A stretch of DNA of 64,000 nucleotides from CADEDH01 sp039029735 (GCA_039029735.1 JBCCFL010000034.1:1-64000); one strand, 5' to 3'. Positions 7,980-16,703 are shown, counted from the stretch's first letter. Notes: generated by a model from the letters alone, not told the origin. A program made the numbers and translations.

Positions 7980-9122
7980 TCAGCCCCGCGGGGCGGGCGG
8001 CGGCAGCGGGGGCTGCGTTGGCGAACTCGGAGCTGCCGGTGGCGGGGGAGGGGAGGCGCTCTCGATCGTCGTCTCGGTGCCCGATCCTGAGGTGCTGGCG
8101 CTCGACGTTGCCGACACCCGAGCCCGGGGTCGGGCGGGGCGCACTGCTGGCTGCTCGCCGTCGCCATTGCCGTCGTCGGGGCCGCCATCGCGCAGCATCT
8201 CGGCGATGCCACCGATGGAGCCGAGCGTGGCGCTCATGTCGGCCGGTACGAAGATCTTGGTGGCGTGGCCGTTGGCGATGTTCTCCAGCGCCTCCAGGTA
8301 CTTGATGGCGATCACGCGATCGTCGGTGCCAGAGGTGTTGATGGCGCCGTACACCTCGCGGATGGCCTCGGCCTCACCTTGGGCCACCACCTCGAGGTTG
8401 AACTGCTCGGCCTCGGCCTTCACCTTGATGGCTTGGGCCTCACCCTCGGCCGTCAGGATCTGCCTCTGCTTCACGCCCTCAGCGGTGAGAATCGCGGAGG
8501 CCTTGTCACCCTCGGCCCTGGTGACCGCAGCCTCGCGGGCACCTTCGGCCTCGGTGACCACGGCGCGCCGGGTCCGCTCCGCCTTCATCTGCTCGTGCAT
8601 GGCGTGCATGACGTCCTGCGGCGGATCGATCCGCTGGATCTCCACGCGGACCACCCGCACGCCCCACTTGTCGGTGGCGTCGTCGAGAATCTGCCGTAGT
8701 GCAGCGTTCACCCGCTCACGCGATGTGAAGGCCTCATCCAGCGTCATCTCGCCGACCACGTTACGCAGGTTGGTCTGGGCCAGCTTGGTGACAGCCAGCA
8801 CGAAGTTCGAGATGTTGTAGAGGAGCCGCTGGGGATCAGTCGGCTCGAAGTAGACGACCGCGTCGACCGACACGGCCACGTTGTCTTCGGTGATCACTTC
8901 CTGGGGCGGCACGTCGATCACCTGCTCCCGCATGTCGACCGCACGCATGCGCTCGATCACCGGGTAGATGAGTCGTAGCCCGGGGTCGACCGTGCCCTTG
9001 TAGCGGCCGAGTTGCTCGACGACGCCCTTCTGGTAGGGCCGAACGATCTTCACCCCCATCGCGACATACACCATGAGCACCACGAAGATGATCAGGAGGA
9101 GCGTCAGGACTAACTGTGGCAT
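7980..9122 (-). CDS. SPFH/Band 7 (stomatin/QmcA-like) membrane protein
   Basis: 380 aa from ATG 9122, with AAGGAGAGG about 10 bases upstream. A single N-terminal helix (LVLTLLLIIFVVLMVYVAMG) is followed by the SPFH domain (VRPYQKGVVEQLGRYKGTV, then LRLIYPVIERM and DMREQVIDVPPQEVITEDNV) and a long Ala/Glu-rich coiled coil with EAEGAREAA, RAEGDKASA and TAEGVKQRQ. The C-terminus is Pro/Ser-rich and probably disordered. Such proteins form large oligomeric rings in ordered membrane regions. It is transcribed after the NfeD gene; the SPFH/NfeD pair is a common conserved operon. Confidence 0.92.
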   Translation of the reverse strand: MPQLVLTLLLIIFVVLMVYVAMGVKIVRPYQKGVVEQLGRYKGTVDPGLRLIYPVIERMRAVDMREQVIDVPPQEVITEDNVAVSVDAVVYFEPTDPQRLLYNISNFVLAVTKLAQTNLRNVVGEMTLDEAFTSRERVNAALRQILDDATDKWGVRVVRVEIQRIDPPQDVMHAMHEQMKAERTRRAVVTEAEGAREAAVTRAEGDKASAILTAEGVKQRQILTAEGEAQAIKVKAEAEQFNLEVVAQGEAEAIREVYGAINTSGTDDRVIAIKYLEALENIANGHATKIFVPADMSATLGSIGGIAEMLRDGGPDDGNGDGEQPAVRPARPRARVSATSSASTSGSGTETTIESASPPPPPAAPSSPTQPPLPPPAPRG

Positions 9123-9168
9123 GTGTTCTACCTCTCCTTGCGGGCGGTCTGGTTGCTGGCGGGGCGCA

Positions 9169-9660
9169 TCAGGCGAGCCCCGGCGGCTCGTGGCCGAAAT
9201 CGACAACGGTGGGCTCGACGATGAGGCGGGTGCCTCGCACCTCGAGCACCCGGATCTGGTGGCCAACGGGGATACGGGCGTTCGTGGCGGTGTCGGCTCG
9301 CCAGTCCTCGGTACCGACCCGCACCTGGCCGCTCCCGCCAGCAACGGCGCCGATCTCCTCGATCACGGTGCCCTCGATGCCGACGAGGCGGCTTGATCCG
9401 ATTCCGATCGGGTTCGGCATGGTGGCGTCGAGGCGGCGTGACAGTGGGCGAAGGCCCAGGAAGGCGGCGAACGACACGAGCAGGAACACCGGGAAGCTGA
9501 ACATCAGCCCCAATCCGAGGAGACTCACGATGGCCGCCGCGAGACCTCCGGCGGCGAAGGGCAGCAGGAAGAACGTTCCCGCCATCGTGAGCTCACCGAT
9601 GCCGAATCCTGCGGTCACCGCAAGCCAGACGACAGCCCAGAAGTACGGTTCGTCTATCAC
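9169..9660 (-). CDS. NfeD-like membrane protein
   Basis: 163 aa from GTG 9660, with GAGGAGG just upstream. Three or four hydrophobic segments fill residues 6-70 (FWAVVWLAVTAGFGIGEL, then two closely spaced helices). They are followed by a C-terminal OB-fold domain with VGIEGTVIEEI, GQVRVGTEDWRA and VLEVRGTRLIV. This is the short NfeD type that lacks the protease domain and works with the SPFH protein encoded 46 bases downstream. Confidence 0.88.
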   Translation of the reverse strand: MIDEPYFWAVVWLAVTAGFGIGELTMAGTFFLLPFAAGGLAAAIVSLLGLGLMFSFPVFLLVSFAAFLGLRPLSRRLDATMPNPIGIGSSRLVGIEGTVIEEIGAVAGGSGQVRVGTEDWRADTATNARIPVGHQIRVLEVRGTRLIVEPTVVDFGHEPPGLA

Positions 9661-9800
9661 GTACCCTCCTCACCTGTGCCGGTGGGCCCGGCGTTCCTCA
9701 CCTGTCGTGCATCGTCGCACGCCATCAACAACGTCGCGTGATCAGGCTTGGTTCCCGAACTCGCATCGATCTCGGGTCGTGGCCGATCCATAGAAACCAT

Positions 9801-9806
9801 TAGCGT
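9801..9806 (+). promoter_or_regulatory. Candidate -10 box for a leaderless mca transcript
   Basis: TAGCGT fits the actinobacterial TANNNT -10 pattern and ends 7 bases before ATG 9814, so transcription would begin at or next to the start codon. No ribosome site is visible upstream of this ATG, in line with a leaderless message. Confidence 0.4.
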
Positions 9807-9813
9807 AATTGTG

Positions 9814-10662
9814 ATGGCCCGCCTGCTCTGCGTCCATGCTCATCCTGATGACGAGGCCTCCAAGGGCGCGCCCACCGTGGCTCGCGCCGTGGCTGAGGGC
9901 CATGAGGCCTTCCTCGTCTGCTGCACGGGTGGTGAGGAGGGCGACATCCTCAACGAGGCGCTCGACACCCCCGAGGTCCGGGAGAACCTTCCCAGAGTGA
10001 GGGCCGAGGAGCTCGAGGCCTCGGTCAAGGCCATTGGTTACAACGAACTCATCTGGTTGGGTTACCGCGACTCCGGCATGGAGGACACCGAGGCCAACGC
10101 CGACCCTGCCTGCTTCGCCCAGGCCGACATCGACGAGGCGACGGGTCGCCTGGTGGCGATCATCCGCCGACTCCGGCCCGAGGTGATCATCACCTACTCC
10201 GACGACCAGCAGGGCTACCGACACCCCGATCATCTCCGGGTGTACGACATCAGCATCCTCGCGTGGGACCGGGCCGGCGATCCCGACTGGTACCCCTGGG
10301 CGGGCCCGCCATTCACCCCGTCGAAGATCTACTACTCGGTGTGGAGTCGGGAGCGGCTGAAGGCCCATCACGAGCTGTTCGGCGAGCTCGGCCTGGAATC
10401 GCCTTACGACGAGAAGTGGTTCACCCGCCCTTCAGGCGATCACCGGATCACCACCAAAATCGACATCAGCGGTCACTACTCGGTGCGCCGCGAGGCGCTG
10501 TTGGCCCACGCCACCCAGGTCGACCCGAACTCTCCGTTCTGGTTCGGCCTGCCCGACGACGCGGCCATGAAGGCCTATCCGTGGGACGACTACATCCTCG
10601 GTCACACCCGGGTGGAGACCACCATGCCCGAATCGGATCTGTTCGCCGGGGTGCGGTCATGA
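9814..10662 (+). CDS. mca: Mycothiol S-conjugate amidase (PIG-L/LmbE zinc deacetylase family)
   Basis: 282 aa from ATG 9814. The metal site is complete: HAHPDDEASKG near residues 8-18 and YRHPDHLRV further on. The segment TGGEEGDILN followed by an RAEEL.A helix and GYRDSG is the pattern of Mca rather than MshB. Mca cleaves mycothiol-toxin conjugates to a mercapturic acid and GlcN-inositol; MshB-type deacetylation of GlcNAc-inositol is the alternative role. The finding implies that the host makes mycothiol, an actinobacterial trait. The SCP2-like gene starts inside its stop (ATGA). Confidence 0.82.
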   Translation: MARLLCVHAHPDDEASKGAPTVARAVAEGHEAFLVCCTGGEEGDILNEALDTPEVRENLPRVRAEELEASVKAIGYNELIWLGYRDSGMEDTEANADPACFAQADIDEATGRLVAIIRRLRPEVIITYSDDQQGYRHPDHLRVYDISILAWDRAGDPDWYPWAGPPFTPSKIYYSVWSRERLKAHHELFGELGLESPYDEKWFTRPSGDHRITTKIDISGHYSVRREALLAHATQVDPNSPFWFGLPDDAAMKAYPWDDYILGHTRVETTMPESDLFAGVRS

Positions 10663-11009
10663 CGGCGCCGCTCAGCGACGAATGGGTGGCGGCCCTGGTG
10701 GCGGCCAGCGCCGATCGGCAGGGCCGAGGCGCCGGCGAAACGGTGGCGATCACGATCGGCAAGACGAAGGCGGCCGCATTTGCGATCACCGACGGTCAGG
10801 TGGCCGGCCCGGGCGACCCCGAGGATGCGGCGGTCACGGTGCCCGTCACGGCTGCACAACTCGACGCGATCGTCGCCGGCGAGACGTCGCTCGCGCAGGA
10901 CTTCATGCGGGGCGACGTGAAACCGGTGGGGGCCACGGGCCCGCTCCTCGCTCTCGTGGAGCTGTTCGAGGACGAGGCGTTCAGGCGCGAGCTCGCTGCC
11001 CGGCTCTGA
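10659..11009 (+). CDS. SCP2 sterol-binding-domain-like protein
   Basis: 116 aa from ATG 10659, overlapping the TGA of mca. The chain follows the SCP2 fold: a helix, a strand with GETVAITIGKTKAAAFAITDG, the VTVPVTAAQLDAIVAGETSLAQDFMRGDVKPVG block in which the TSLAQDFMRGDVK segment is the hallmark, and a C-terminal helix. SCP2 domains bind lipids or acyl-CoA in a hydrophobic tunnel. Coupling to a mycothiol amidase is unusual. The last 29 bases overlap the end of the convergent ChbG-like gene. Confidence 0.75.
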   Translation: MTAPLSDEWVAALVAASADRQGRGAGETVAITIGKTKAAAFAITDGQVAGPGDPEDAAVTVPVTAAQLDAIVAGETSLAQDFMRGDVKPVGATGPLLALVELFEDEAFRRELAARL

Positions 11010-11814
11010 TCTCGCGGAACCCGATCAGCTCGGCTCCGGTGCGGGCGAGCGCGGTCCGGAAGGTCCAGTCGTGGCACACGAGGTGTGCGTCTGACACGTA
11101 CGCCGCCCAGGTCGGGGTGATGGCGCGCAGCTCGGGGGAGTCGACGGCCGGCCGCACGTGCAACTCGGTGACGCCGGGCTGAAGGTCTGAAATCGCCGCG
11201 TCGAGCACCGGCCGGGCCTCTTCACCCAGCGGAGCGGCCACCACGTGGTCGGGGGTGAGCACCCCCTCGGCCGCGGCCAGATCGCGGGCGGGGAAGCCGA
11301 GATCCACCTCGGGGGAGGGCAGGCTGATCGGCAGATCGAACTCGACTGCCAGTTCGAGGTAGCTGTCGAAGAACTCCGGGCGGGCACATAGCGCATCCAG
11401 ATGGGAGCTCAGGTGGGTGGGGTCGAAGCCCCAGAGGATCGCCCGTTCGAGCTGGGCCCGACACTCACGCCTGGTCTCGTCGACATCTGCATGCTCCCAG
11501 AGGTCGCTGGCAGTTCGGGGGAAACCGCCGGCACCTCCGAGGAGGGACGGCGCTTGGGTGACTGGGCTCCACTGGTACGTCTCGTGTTCGGCGTTGACCG
11601 TAAGGTTGACGCCAACATCGTCGCCCTGGTGCTCCGCCGCTGCGCCCCGGGCCCAGGGGCACGGCACCTGAAGCCCGGCCGAGGTCGCCACGCCGTTGCG
11701 AAGGGCGTCGACCGTGGCGCGGTTCGCCGCGTTCGACGAGCCGTAGCCGTCACACACCACGATCACGAGCCGGGCGTCGTCGGAGCGTCCCAATCGGTGG
11801 TTGAGGCGGGTCAT
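10981..11814 (-). CDS. ChbG/YdjC-family carbohydrate deacetylase-like protein
   Basis: 277 aa from ATG 11814. LVIVVCDGYGSSNAAN takes the place of the family's NADDFG metal motif and keeps one Asp. THLSSHLDALCARPEFFDSYLEL is the HLDxHxxxxxxPxx region, and LHVRPAVDSPEL is the late His motif. The ChbG/HpnK family removes acetyl groups from chito-oligosaccharides or related glycans. The altered first motif means the usual Asp-Asp pair is reduced, so catalysis may differ. It overlaps the SCP2 gene tail to tail by 29 bases. Confidence 0.75.
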   Translation of the reverse strand: MTRLNHRLGRSDDARLVIVVCDGYGSSNAANRATVDALRNGVATSAGLQVPCPWARGAAAEHQGDDVGVNLTVNAEHETYQWSPVTQAPSLLGGAGGFPRTASDLWEHADVDETRRECRAQLERAILWGFDPTHLSSHLDALCARPEFFDSYLELAVEFDLPISLPSPEVDLGFPARDLAAAEGVLTPDHVVAAPLGEEARPVLDAAISDLQPGVTELHVRPAVDSPELRAITPTWAAYVSDAHLVCHDWTFRTALARTGAELIGFREIRAGQRARA

Positions 11815-11876
11815 GAGTCGACGCTACTGGGCTCGCAGCAGCATCGGCGGCCGAGGACGGCCGCGGACGGCTGCGG

Positions 11877-13526
11877 TCAGGGCGCGGGCACCGCCCGCTC
11901 GGCGATCGAGCTGAGGGGCGCGTCGCCGGGAAGTGTGCCGAACTCGCGACCCCAGTCGCCGTCCAGGCGCGTTCGCAGGTAGGTGTCGGCCACGTCGTTG
12001 TGGCCATGGCGCACGAGCAGGGCTGCACTCCAGGTGATGGCCAGACGCTCGACGAGCCGCCGGGCGTCCACCTCGTGATGAGGGACTGCCCCGAGGGCGG
12101 CTTCGACTTCGGCGATCGATGCGTCGAGCCTGTGGTCGAGGCCAGCTCCCAGCTTCAACTCGAGCATCAGCGCGTCGGCAACCGCGGGAGTGCGAGCCAG
12201 GGCCCTCAGAACGTCGAGGGCGATCACGTTGCCCGAGCCCTCCCAGATCGAGTTCAGGGGAGCCTCCCGGTAGAGGCGACCGAGGATCGACTCTTCGACG
12301 AATCCGTTCCCCCCAACGCATTCCAGCGCCTCGCGCACCACCGGCGACGAACGCTTCGTGATCCAGTACTTGCCGACCGCCGACCCGATGCGGGCCAAGG
12401 CGGCCTCGGTGTCGTCGACGGGGGCTCGTTCGAAGGCACCCGCGAGGCGCACGTCGAGCAGGGTCGCAGCCTCGGTCTCGATCTCGAGATCGGCCACCAC
12501 GTTCTGCATGAGTGGTTTGTCGATGAGGGTGGCGCCGAAGGCGGCTCGGTTCGCCACGTGCCAGCTGGCCTGGGCCACCGCCTGCCGCATGAGGGCGACC
12601 GCCCAGGTGGTGCAGTCGAGCCGGGTGCCGGCGACCATGTCGATGATCGTCTGGATGCCTCGACCCTCGTCGCCAACGAGGGTTGCGTGCGCGTTCACGA
12701 GTTCCATCTCGCTCGACGCGTTGGATCGGTTCCCGACCTTGTCCTTGAGGCGCTGCAACCGGAGCCCGTTGCGTGTGCCGTCGTCGAGTACGCGGGGCAC
12801 GATGAAGCAGGAGAGGCCGGCGGGTGCGTAGGCCAACGTCAGGAAGGCGTCGCACATCGGTGCCGAAACGAACCACTTGGCCCCGTTCAGGACATAGGAC
12901 TCTCCTGCCCCACCGATCCCGTCGGGAACGGCCATGGTGGTGTTGGCCCGAACATCGGACCCGCCTTGGCGTTCGGTCATCGACATGCCGATCAGCACCC
13001 CGGCCTTGGCTCCAGGGGCTCCGAGGGCGCCGTCGTAGTGGCGAGTACGCACTTTCGGGGCCCACGTCGCGGCAACGTCAGGCTGATGATCAAGGGCGTA
13101 GAGCGCCGCTCCGGTCATCGAGATTGCGCAGCCGTGACCGACCTCGACCTGCGCCATCAGGTACATCGCCGCGTTCCGGGCGACGTAGTCGCCGTTGCCT
13201 GGGTCGGTGCCGTAGTGGCGGCAGTGGAGGCCCTCGGTCACGGAGAGGTCGACGAGCGAGTGGTACGAGGGGTGATAACGCACCTCGTCGATGCGATCTC
13301 CGAAGCGGTCGTGGGTGACCAACTCGGGCTCGAAGCGGTTGGCATCCCGACCCCAGCCGAACACCTCGTCGGAACCCACCCGGGCCCCGAAGGCATCCAG
13401 CCACGCGACGTGCGCCGCTGCACCTTCGCGTTCAACGGCCCCACGTAGGGCCGGGTCAGTCCGGAACACGTTGTAGGGCTCGAGCGGCGGCGGCTGGTTC
13501 GTACTCGCAGTGGCTTGTGGGCTCAT
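11877..13526 (-). CDS. AidB-like acyl-CoA dehydrogenase
   Basis: 549 aa from ATG 13526 (MSPQATAS). It is longer than ordinary acyl-CoA dehydrogenases (about 380 aa) and carries the AidB pattern: LTEGLHCRHYGTDP-type N-terminal region, IGMSMTERQGGSDVRANTT flavin-binding loop, NGAKWFVSAPMCDAFLTLAYA, RLKDKVGNRSNASSEM and the late ECVGGNGFVEESILGRLYREAPLNSIWEGSGNV. AidB relatives are isovaleryl-CoA-type flavoproteins; in E. coli AidB is induced by alkylation damage. The exact substrate is unknown. The neighbouring thiolase suggests use in acyl-CoA breakdown. Confidence 0.87.
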   Translation of the reverse strand: MSPQATASTNQPPPLEPYNVFRTDPALRGAVEREGAAAHVAWLDAFGARVGSDEVFGWGRDANRFEPELVTHDRFGDRIDEVRYHPSYHSLVDLSVTEGLHCRHYGTDPGNGDYVARNAAMYLMAQVEVGHGCAISMTGAALYALDHQPDVAATWAPKVRTRHYDGALGAPGAKAGVLIGMSMTERQGGSDVRANTTMAVPDGIGGAGESYVLNGAKWFVSAPMCDAFLTLAYAPAGLSCFIVPRVLDDGTRNGLRLQRLKDKVGNRSNASSEMELVNAHATLVGDEGRGIQTIIDMVAGTRLDCTTWAVALMRQAVAQASWHVANRAAFGATLIDKPLMQNVVADLEIETEAATLLDVRLAGAFERAPVDDTEAALARIGSAVGKYWITKRSSPVVREALECVGGNGFVEESILGRLYREAPLNSIWEGSGNVIALDVLRALARTPAVADALMLELKLGAGLDHRLDASIAEVEAALGAVPHHEVDARRLVERLAITWSAALLVRHGHNDVADTYLRTRLDGDWGREFGTLPGDAPLSSIAERAVPAP

Positions 13527-13655
13527 GGCAGTCCTCACGATGCGATGTTGGGACGACGCAGGGTCGTGGCACCTGCACGCTACGAGGCTCGATCTGTTGG
13601 TGCCAAGGTTGTGGCCACCCGGCACTCATGCGGCCCTCCGGCGGCCTCGGTGGCG

Positions 13656-14210
13656 TCAGGTGCCGTCGGGGTCCAGGGGTTGATCGGGGCCATCGCACGC
13701 TGACCACAGCCCGTGTCCGTTGGCCTTTGCTCGGGCTTCGGCGCGCACGAGGGCGATCTCGTGGGTGGTGTTGGGGGCGTAGCTGACAGCTTCGGCGTAG
13801 CCGTGGGCCACCATCCACTCGTTCACGAACACCCCGTCCTCGGCTCGGTACAGATACAGAAGTAGCCGGTCGTAGTGATCGCGGGCCTCGACATCGCGGC
13901 TCACGACCACCGCCGTGCCGGGGGGCAGCAGTGCTGTCAGGGCGTCGGTGGCTTCGGCCCCGAAGCACTGAACGGGCACCGTGCGGGCCACCGTTTCGGG
14001 GGTGTCGATGCCGAGCAACCGCACCGGCTCCACTCCCGAGGCGAACCGCAGATCCACCGTGTCGCCGTCAATCACCCGATGGACGATGGCGACCGAGGGA
14101 TCGGGTGGCGGCGACAGCGACGGTGAACCGCAACCGACGAGCGCGGCAAGGACCGCCGCCCCCAACCCCGATCTAGATCCGATCGATGATCGTGCCCGTT
14201 CCCAGTCCAC
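13656..14210 (-). CDS. Thermonuclease (SNase)-like lipoprotein
   Basis: 184 aa from GTG 14210, which gives Arg-rich n-region, GLGAAVLAALVGC and a lipobox at the Cys, so it should be an extracellular lipoprotein. The staphylococcal-nuclease OB fold is clear: RVIDGDTVDLRFASG, VRLLGIDTPET, and YDRLLLYLYRAEDGVFVNEWMVAHGYAEA. Asp of DGDT, Asp of GIDTPE, Glu of TPET and the RLL arginine are the expected Ca2+ and catalytic residues. It likely degrades external nucleic acid. The start lies 38 bases inside the end of the thiolase gene, a long overlap that suggests coupling; a later TTG start is possible. Confidence 0.85.
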   Translation of the reverse strand: MDWERARSSIGSRSGLGAAVLAALVGCGSPSLSPPPDPSVAIVHRVIDGDTVDLRFASGVEPVRLLGIDTPETVARTVPVQCFGAEATDALTALLPPGTAVVVSRDVEARDHYDRLLLYLYRAEDGVFVNEWMVAHGYAEAVSYAPNTTHEIALVRAEARAKANGHGLWSACDGPDQPLDPDGT

Positions 14211-15351
14211 CGCCGCAGCACATCGTGATGAGGGCGCTGTTCTTGTCGGCTCGTTCGAGCTCGTGCAGCGCCTTGGTCATCAGGAAGGCTCCGGTGCCTC
14301 CGAGCGGGTGGCCCAATGCGATGGCGCCACCGTTGGGGTTGACGATATCCATGTCGGCCCCGAGCTCCCGCTGCCACGCCAGCACAACGGAGGCGAACGC
14401 CTCGTTGATCTCGACGAGGTCGACGTCGCTCATCGTGCGACCGGTGCGCTCGAAGAGGCGACGGGTGGCGTCGATCGGGCCGGTGAGCATCAGCACCGGA
14501 TCCACACCCACGAGACAGGTGTCGACGATCTTGGCCTTCGGGGTGAGCCCCAGCTGCTGGGCCTTGTCGGCGTTCATGATCAGCACCGCCGCTGCCCCAT
14601 CGGAGATCTGCGACGATGAGCCAGCGGTGTGCACACCGTTCTCTCGGGCGACGGCCTTGAGGCCGGCGAGGCCTTCGAGCGTGGTGTTGCGGAGGCCCTC
14701 GTCGCGCTCAACGAGATGCGTGGTGCCGGTGGGCGCGCCGTCGTCGTTGACGTCGGGCGCCTCGATCGCGTGCACCTGAGACCCGAAGCGATCCTCGGCC
14801 CACGCCTGGGCGGCGAGGGTCTGTGAGCGGAGACCGAACTCATCGGCGTCGGCCCGGGTGATGTTCCACTTGTCGGCGATGCGCTCGGCACCCTCGAACT
14901 GGCTCGTGAACTCGTACTCGTTGAAGTAGGTCTTGGGAATGGGCACACCGAGGCCCAACTTCTTCGACGAGTTCATGCCAATCGGGATGCGGCTCATCAC
15001 CTCGACACCACAGGCGATCGCAACGTCGACGACGCCCGACTGCACCAGGGCCGTGGCCATGTTGGTTGCCTGTTGCGACGACCCGCACTGCGTGTCGACC
15101 GTGGTGGCGGGCGTCTCCATCGGCAGGCCGGCCGTGAGCCACGCCGTGCGGCCCACGTTGAAGGACTGTTCGCCGACCTGGCTGACGCACCCGGTGACGA
15201 CCTGGCCCACCTCGGCCGGATCGATACCAGTGCGGCGGATCAGTTCGGACTGCACCTCGGCGAGGAGATCGACCGGGTGCACGGTTGACAGACCGCCGTT
15301 GCGGCGGCCGATCGGGGACCGGACAGCTTCGATGATGACGACGTCGCTCAT
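14173..15351 (-). CDS. Thiolase (acetyl-CoA C-acyltransferase)
   Basis: 392 aa from ATG 15351, the usual length. The catalytic cysteine is C89 in TVDTQCGSSQQATNMA. NGGAIALGHPLGGTGA carries the active His and MCCGGGLGTGTII the second Cys. It is a complete biosynthetic or beta-oxidation thiolase; DTQCGSS is typical of the actinobacterial degradative (FadA-like or steroid-type) branch. The small 56-aa gene upstream on the same strand ends 33 bases before it and may be co-transcribed. Confidence 0.93.
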   Translation of the reverse strand: MSDVVIIEAVRSPIGRRNGGLSTVHPVDLLAEVQSELIRRTGIDPAEVGQVVTGCVSQVGEQSFNVGRTAWLTAGLPMETPATTVDTQCGSSQQATNMATALVQSGVVDVAIACGVEVMSRIPIGMNSSKKLGLGVPIPKTYFNEYEFTSQFEGAERIADKWNITRADADEFGLRSQTLAAQAWAEDRFGSQVHAIEAPDVNDDGAPTGTTHLVERDEGLRNTTLEGLAGLKAVARENGVHTAGSSSQISDGAAAVLIMNADKAQQLGLTPKAKIVDTCLVGVDPVLMLTGPIDATRRLFERTGRTMSDVDLVEINEAFASVVLAWQRELGADMDIVNPNGGAIALGHPLGGTGAFLMTKALHELERADKNSALITMCCGGGLGTGTIIDRI

Positions 15352-15384
15352 GGGGCGAGCTTAGGTTCTCCGGCTCTGGGACCG

Positions 15385-15555
15385 TTAAGCGGCGGCGCGG
15401 GCGGGGGCGGCGCCCTCGGCGGTGGCGTAGGGGCGGTGCGAGCGGCCGAGGGCAGCCCGGGCATCAGCCAGGCCCCGGCGGCCGACCTTGATGGTGTGAT
15501 CGTCGAGCTTCCAGAGCTCTTCGTCGAACGAGATGAGGTGGAGTTGGTGTGCCAT
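15385..15555 (-). CDS. Small conserved-looking protein, 56 aa, probably leaderless
   Basis: ATG 15555 to TAA 15385. The N-terminal half reads MAHQLHLISFDEELWKLDDH, then TIKVGRRGLADARAALGRS; the rest is Ala/Pro-rich. The WKLDD-T-x(2)-VGRxGLAxAR pattern looks like a small actinobacterial family of unknown role (from memory, not checked). It is amphipathic and Arg-rich, without a membrane helix. No Shine-Dalgarno is visible; instead GATACT lies 6 bases before the ATG. It precedes the thiolase gene on the same strand. Confidence 0.6.
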   Translation of the reverse strand: MAHQLHLISFDEELWKLDDHTIKVGRRGLADARAALGRSHRPYATAEGAAPARAAA

Positions 15556-15561
15556 GGGACG

Positions 15562-15567
15562 AGTATC
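15562..15567 (-). promoter_or_regulatory. Candidate -10 box for the 56-aa gene
   Basis: GATACT on the minus strand, 6 bases before the ATG at 15555, places the transcription start at the first base of the start codon. A good -35 box is not apparent. Confidence 0.35.
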
Positions 15568-15740
15568 ACGAAGGGGTGTGACACTGAAGCCACAGAACGG
15601 CGTTCGGGCTGGTCAGAGACCCTTCCTCACCGGATCGAACGGCGTGTGACGAGCGTCAGACCGGCCCACGCGGCCAGGCAGAAGGTGGCAACGGGGCCGT
15701 CGTCTGGGGCCGCGCCGCGGAGTTGGCTACGTTGGCCGCC

Positions 15741-16703
15741 ATGCGTCGCTACGGAATGACCGTTCCTTTCCCCGGTGTGAGCCTTTCCGATCATGCGGAG
15801 TGGTACCGGGAGCTCGTCGATCTCGGCTACACCGACGTGTGGACCGCCGAGGCCGATGGGGCAGACGGGTTCACCCCACTCACCCTCGCCGCCGCCTGGG
15901 CCCCCGAGCTGCGACTCGGGGTGGCGATCGTGCCGGCCTACACCCGGGGCCCCGCCCTCCTGGCCCAGAGCGCAGCCGCACTGGCCGACGCCGCCCCCGG
16001 CCGGTTCGTGCTCGGCGTCGGGTCGTCGTCGAACGTGATCGTGGAGCGCTGGAACGGCATTGCCTTCGACGAGCCCTACCGCAAGACCCGCGACGTGGTG
16101 CGCTTTCTCAAGGCGGCCATGACGGGGGAGAAGGTCACCGAGAGCTACGACACCTTCTCGATCAACGGCTTCCGTCTCGGCGTCCGCCCGGCCGAGCACC
16201 CGCCGATCCTCGTTGCGGCGCTGCGTGAGGGCATGCTGAAGATGGCCGGCCGAGAGGCGGACGGTGCCATCATCAACTGGCTCTCCGCCGACGATGTGCG
16301 CACCGTGGCCCCGATCGTCCATGCCCAGGGCGACGACAAGGAGATCGTGGCCCGGATCTTCGTGTGCCCGAGCACCGACACCGACACGGTGCGGGCTCAG
16401 GCCAAGCGGGCGATCGCCGCCTACCTGAACGTGCCGGTGTACGCCGCCTTCCATCAGTGGATCGGGCGTGGTGATCGCCTCCAGCCGATGTGGGACGCAT
16501 GGGCCGCAGGCGACCGGAAGCTGGCCCTGGAGGTCATTCCCGACGAGGTGGTGGACGAGTTGATCATCCACGGCTCGCCCGAGGCGTGCCGGGAGCACAT
16601 CGACCGCTATTGCGAGGCCGGCGTCACCACGCCGGCGCTGTCGGTGATGGGGTTCGCCGGGGTGGATCCGCGCCAGGCCATCCGCGATCTCGCACCCCGC
16701 TGA
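15741..16703 (+). CDS. LLM-class F420-dependent oxidoreductase
   Basis: 320 aa from ATG 15741; an in-frame TTG at 15723 is less likely. It has the luciferase-like monooxygenase TIM-barrel order: GMTVPFPGVSLSDHAEWYREL, DVWTAEADGADGFTPLTLAAA, LGVAIVPAYTRGPALLAQSAAAL, LGVGSSSNVIVERWNG, and the late PPILVAALREGMLKMAGREADG and GSPEACREHIDRY. These match the actinobacterial F420-using branch rather than FMN luciferases. It is probably an oxidoreductase of a lipid, ketone or xenobiotic; the substrate is unknown. Confidence 0.85.
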   Translation: MRRYGMTVPFPGVSLSDHAEWYRELVDLGYTDVWTAEADGADGFTPLTLAAAWAPELRLGVAIVPAYTRGPALLAQSAAALADAAPGRFVLGVGSSSNVIVERWNGIAFDEPYRKTRDVVRFLKAAMTGEKVTESYDTFSINGFRLGVRPAEHPPILVAALREGMLKMAGREADGAIINWLSADDVRTVAPIVHAQGDDKEIVARIFVCPSTDTDTVRAQAKRAIAAYLNVPVYAAFHQWIGRGDRLQPMWDAWAAGDRKLALEVIPDEVVDELIIHGSPEACREHIDRYCEAGVTTPALSVMGFAGVDPRQAIRDLAPR

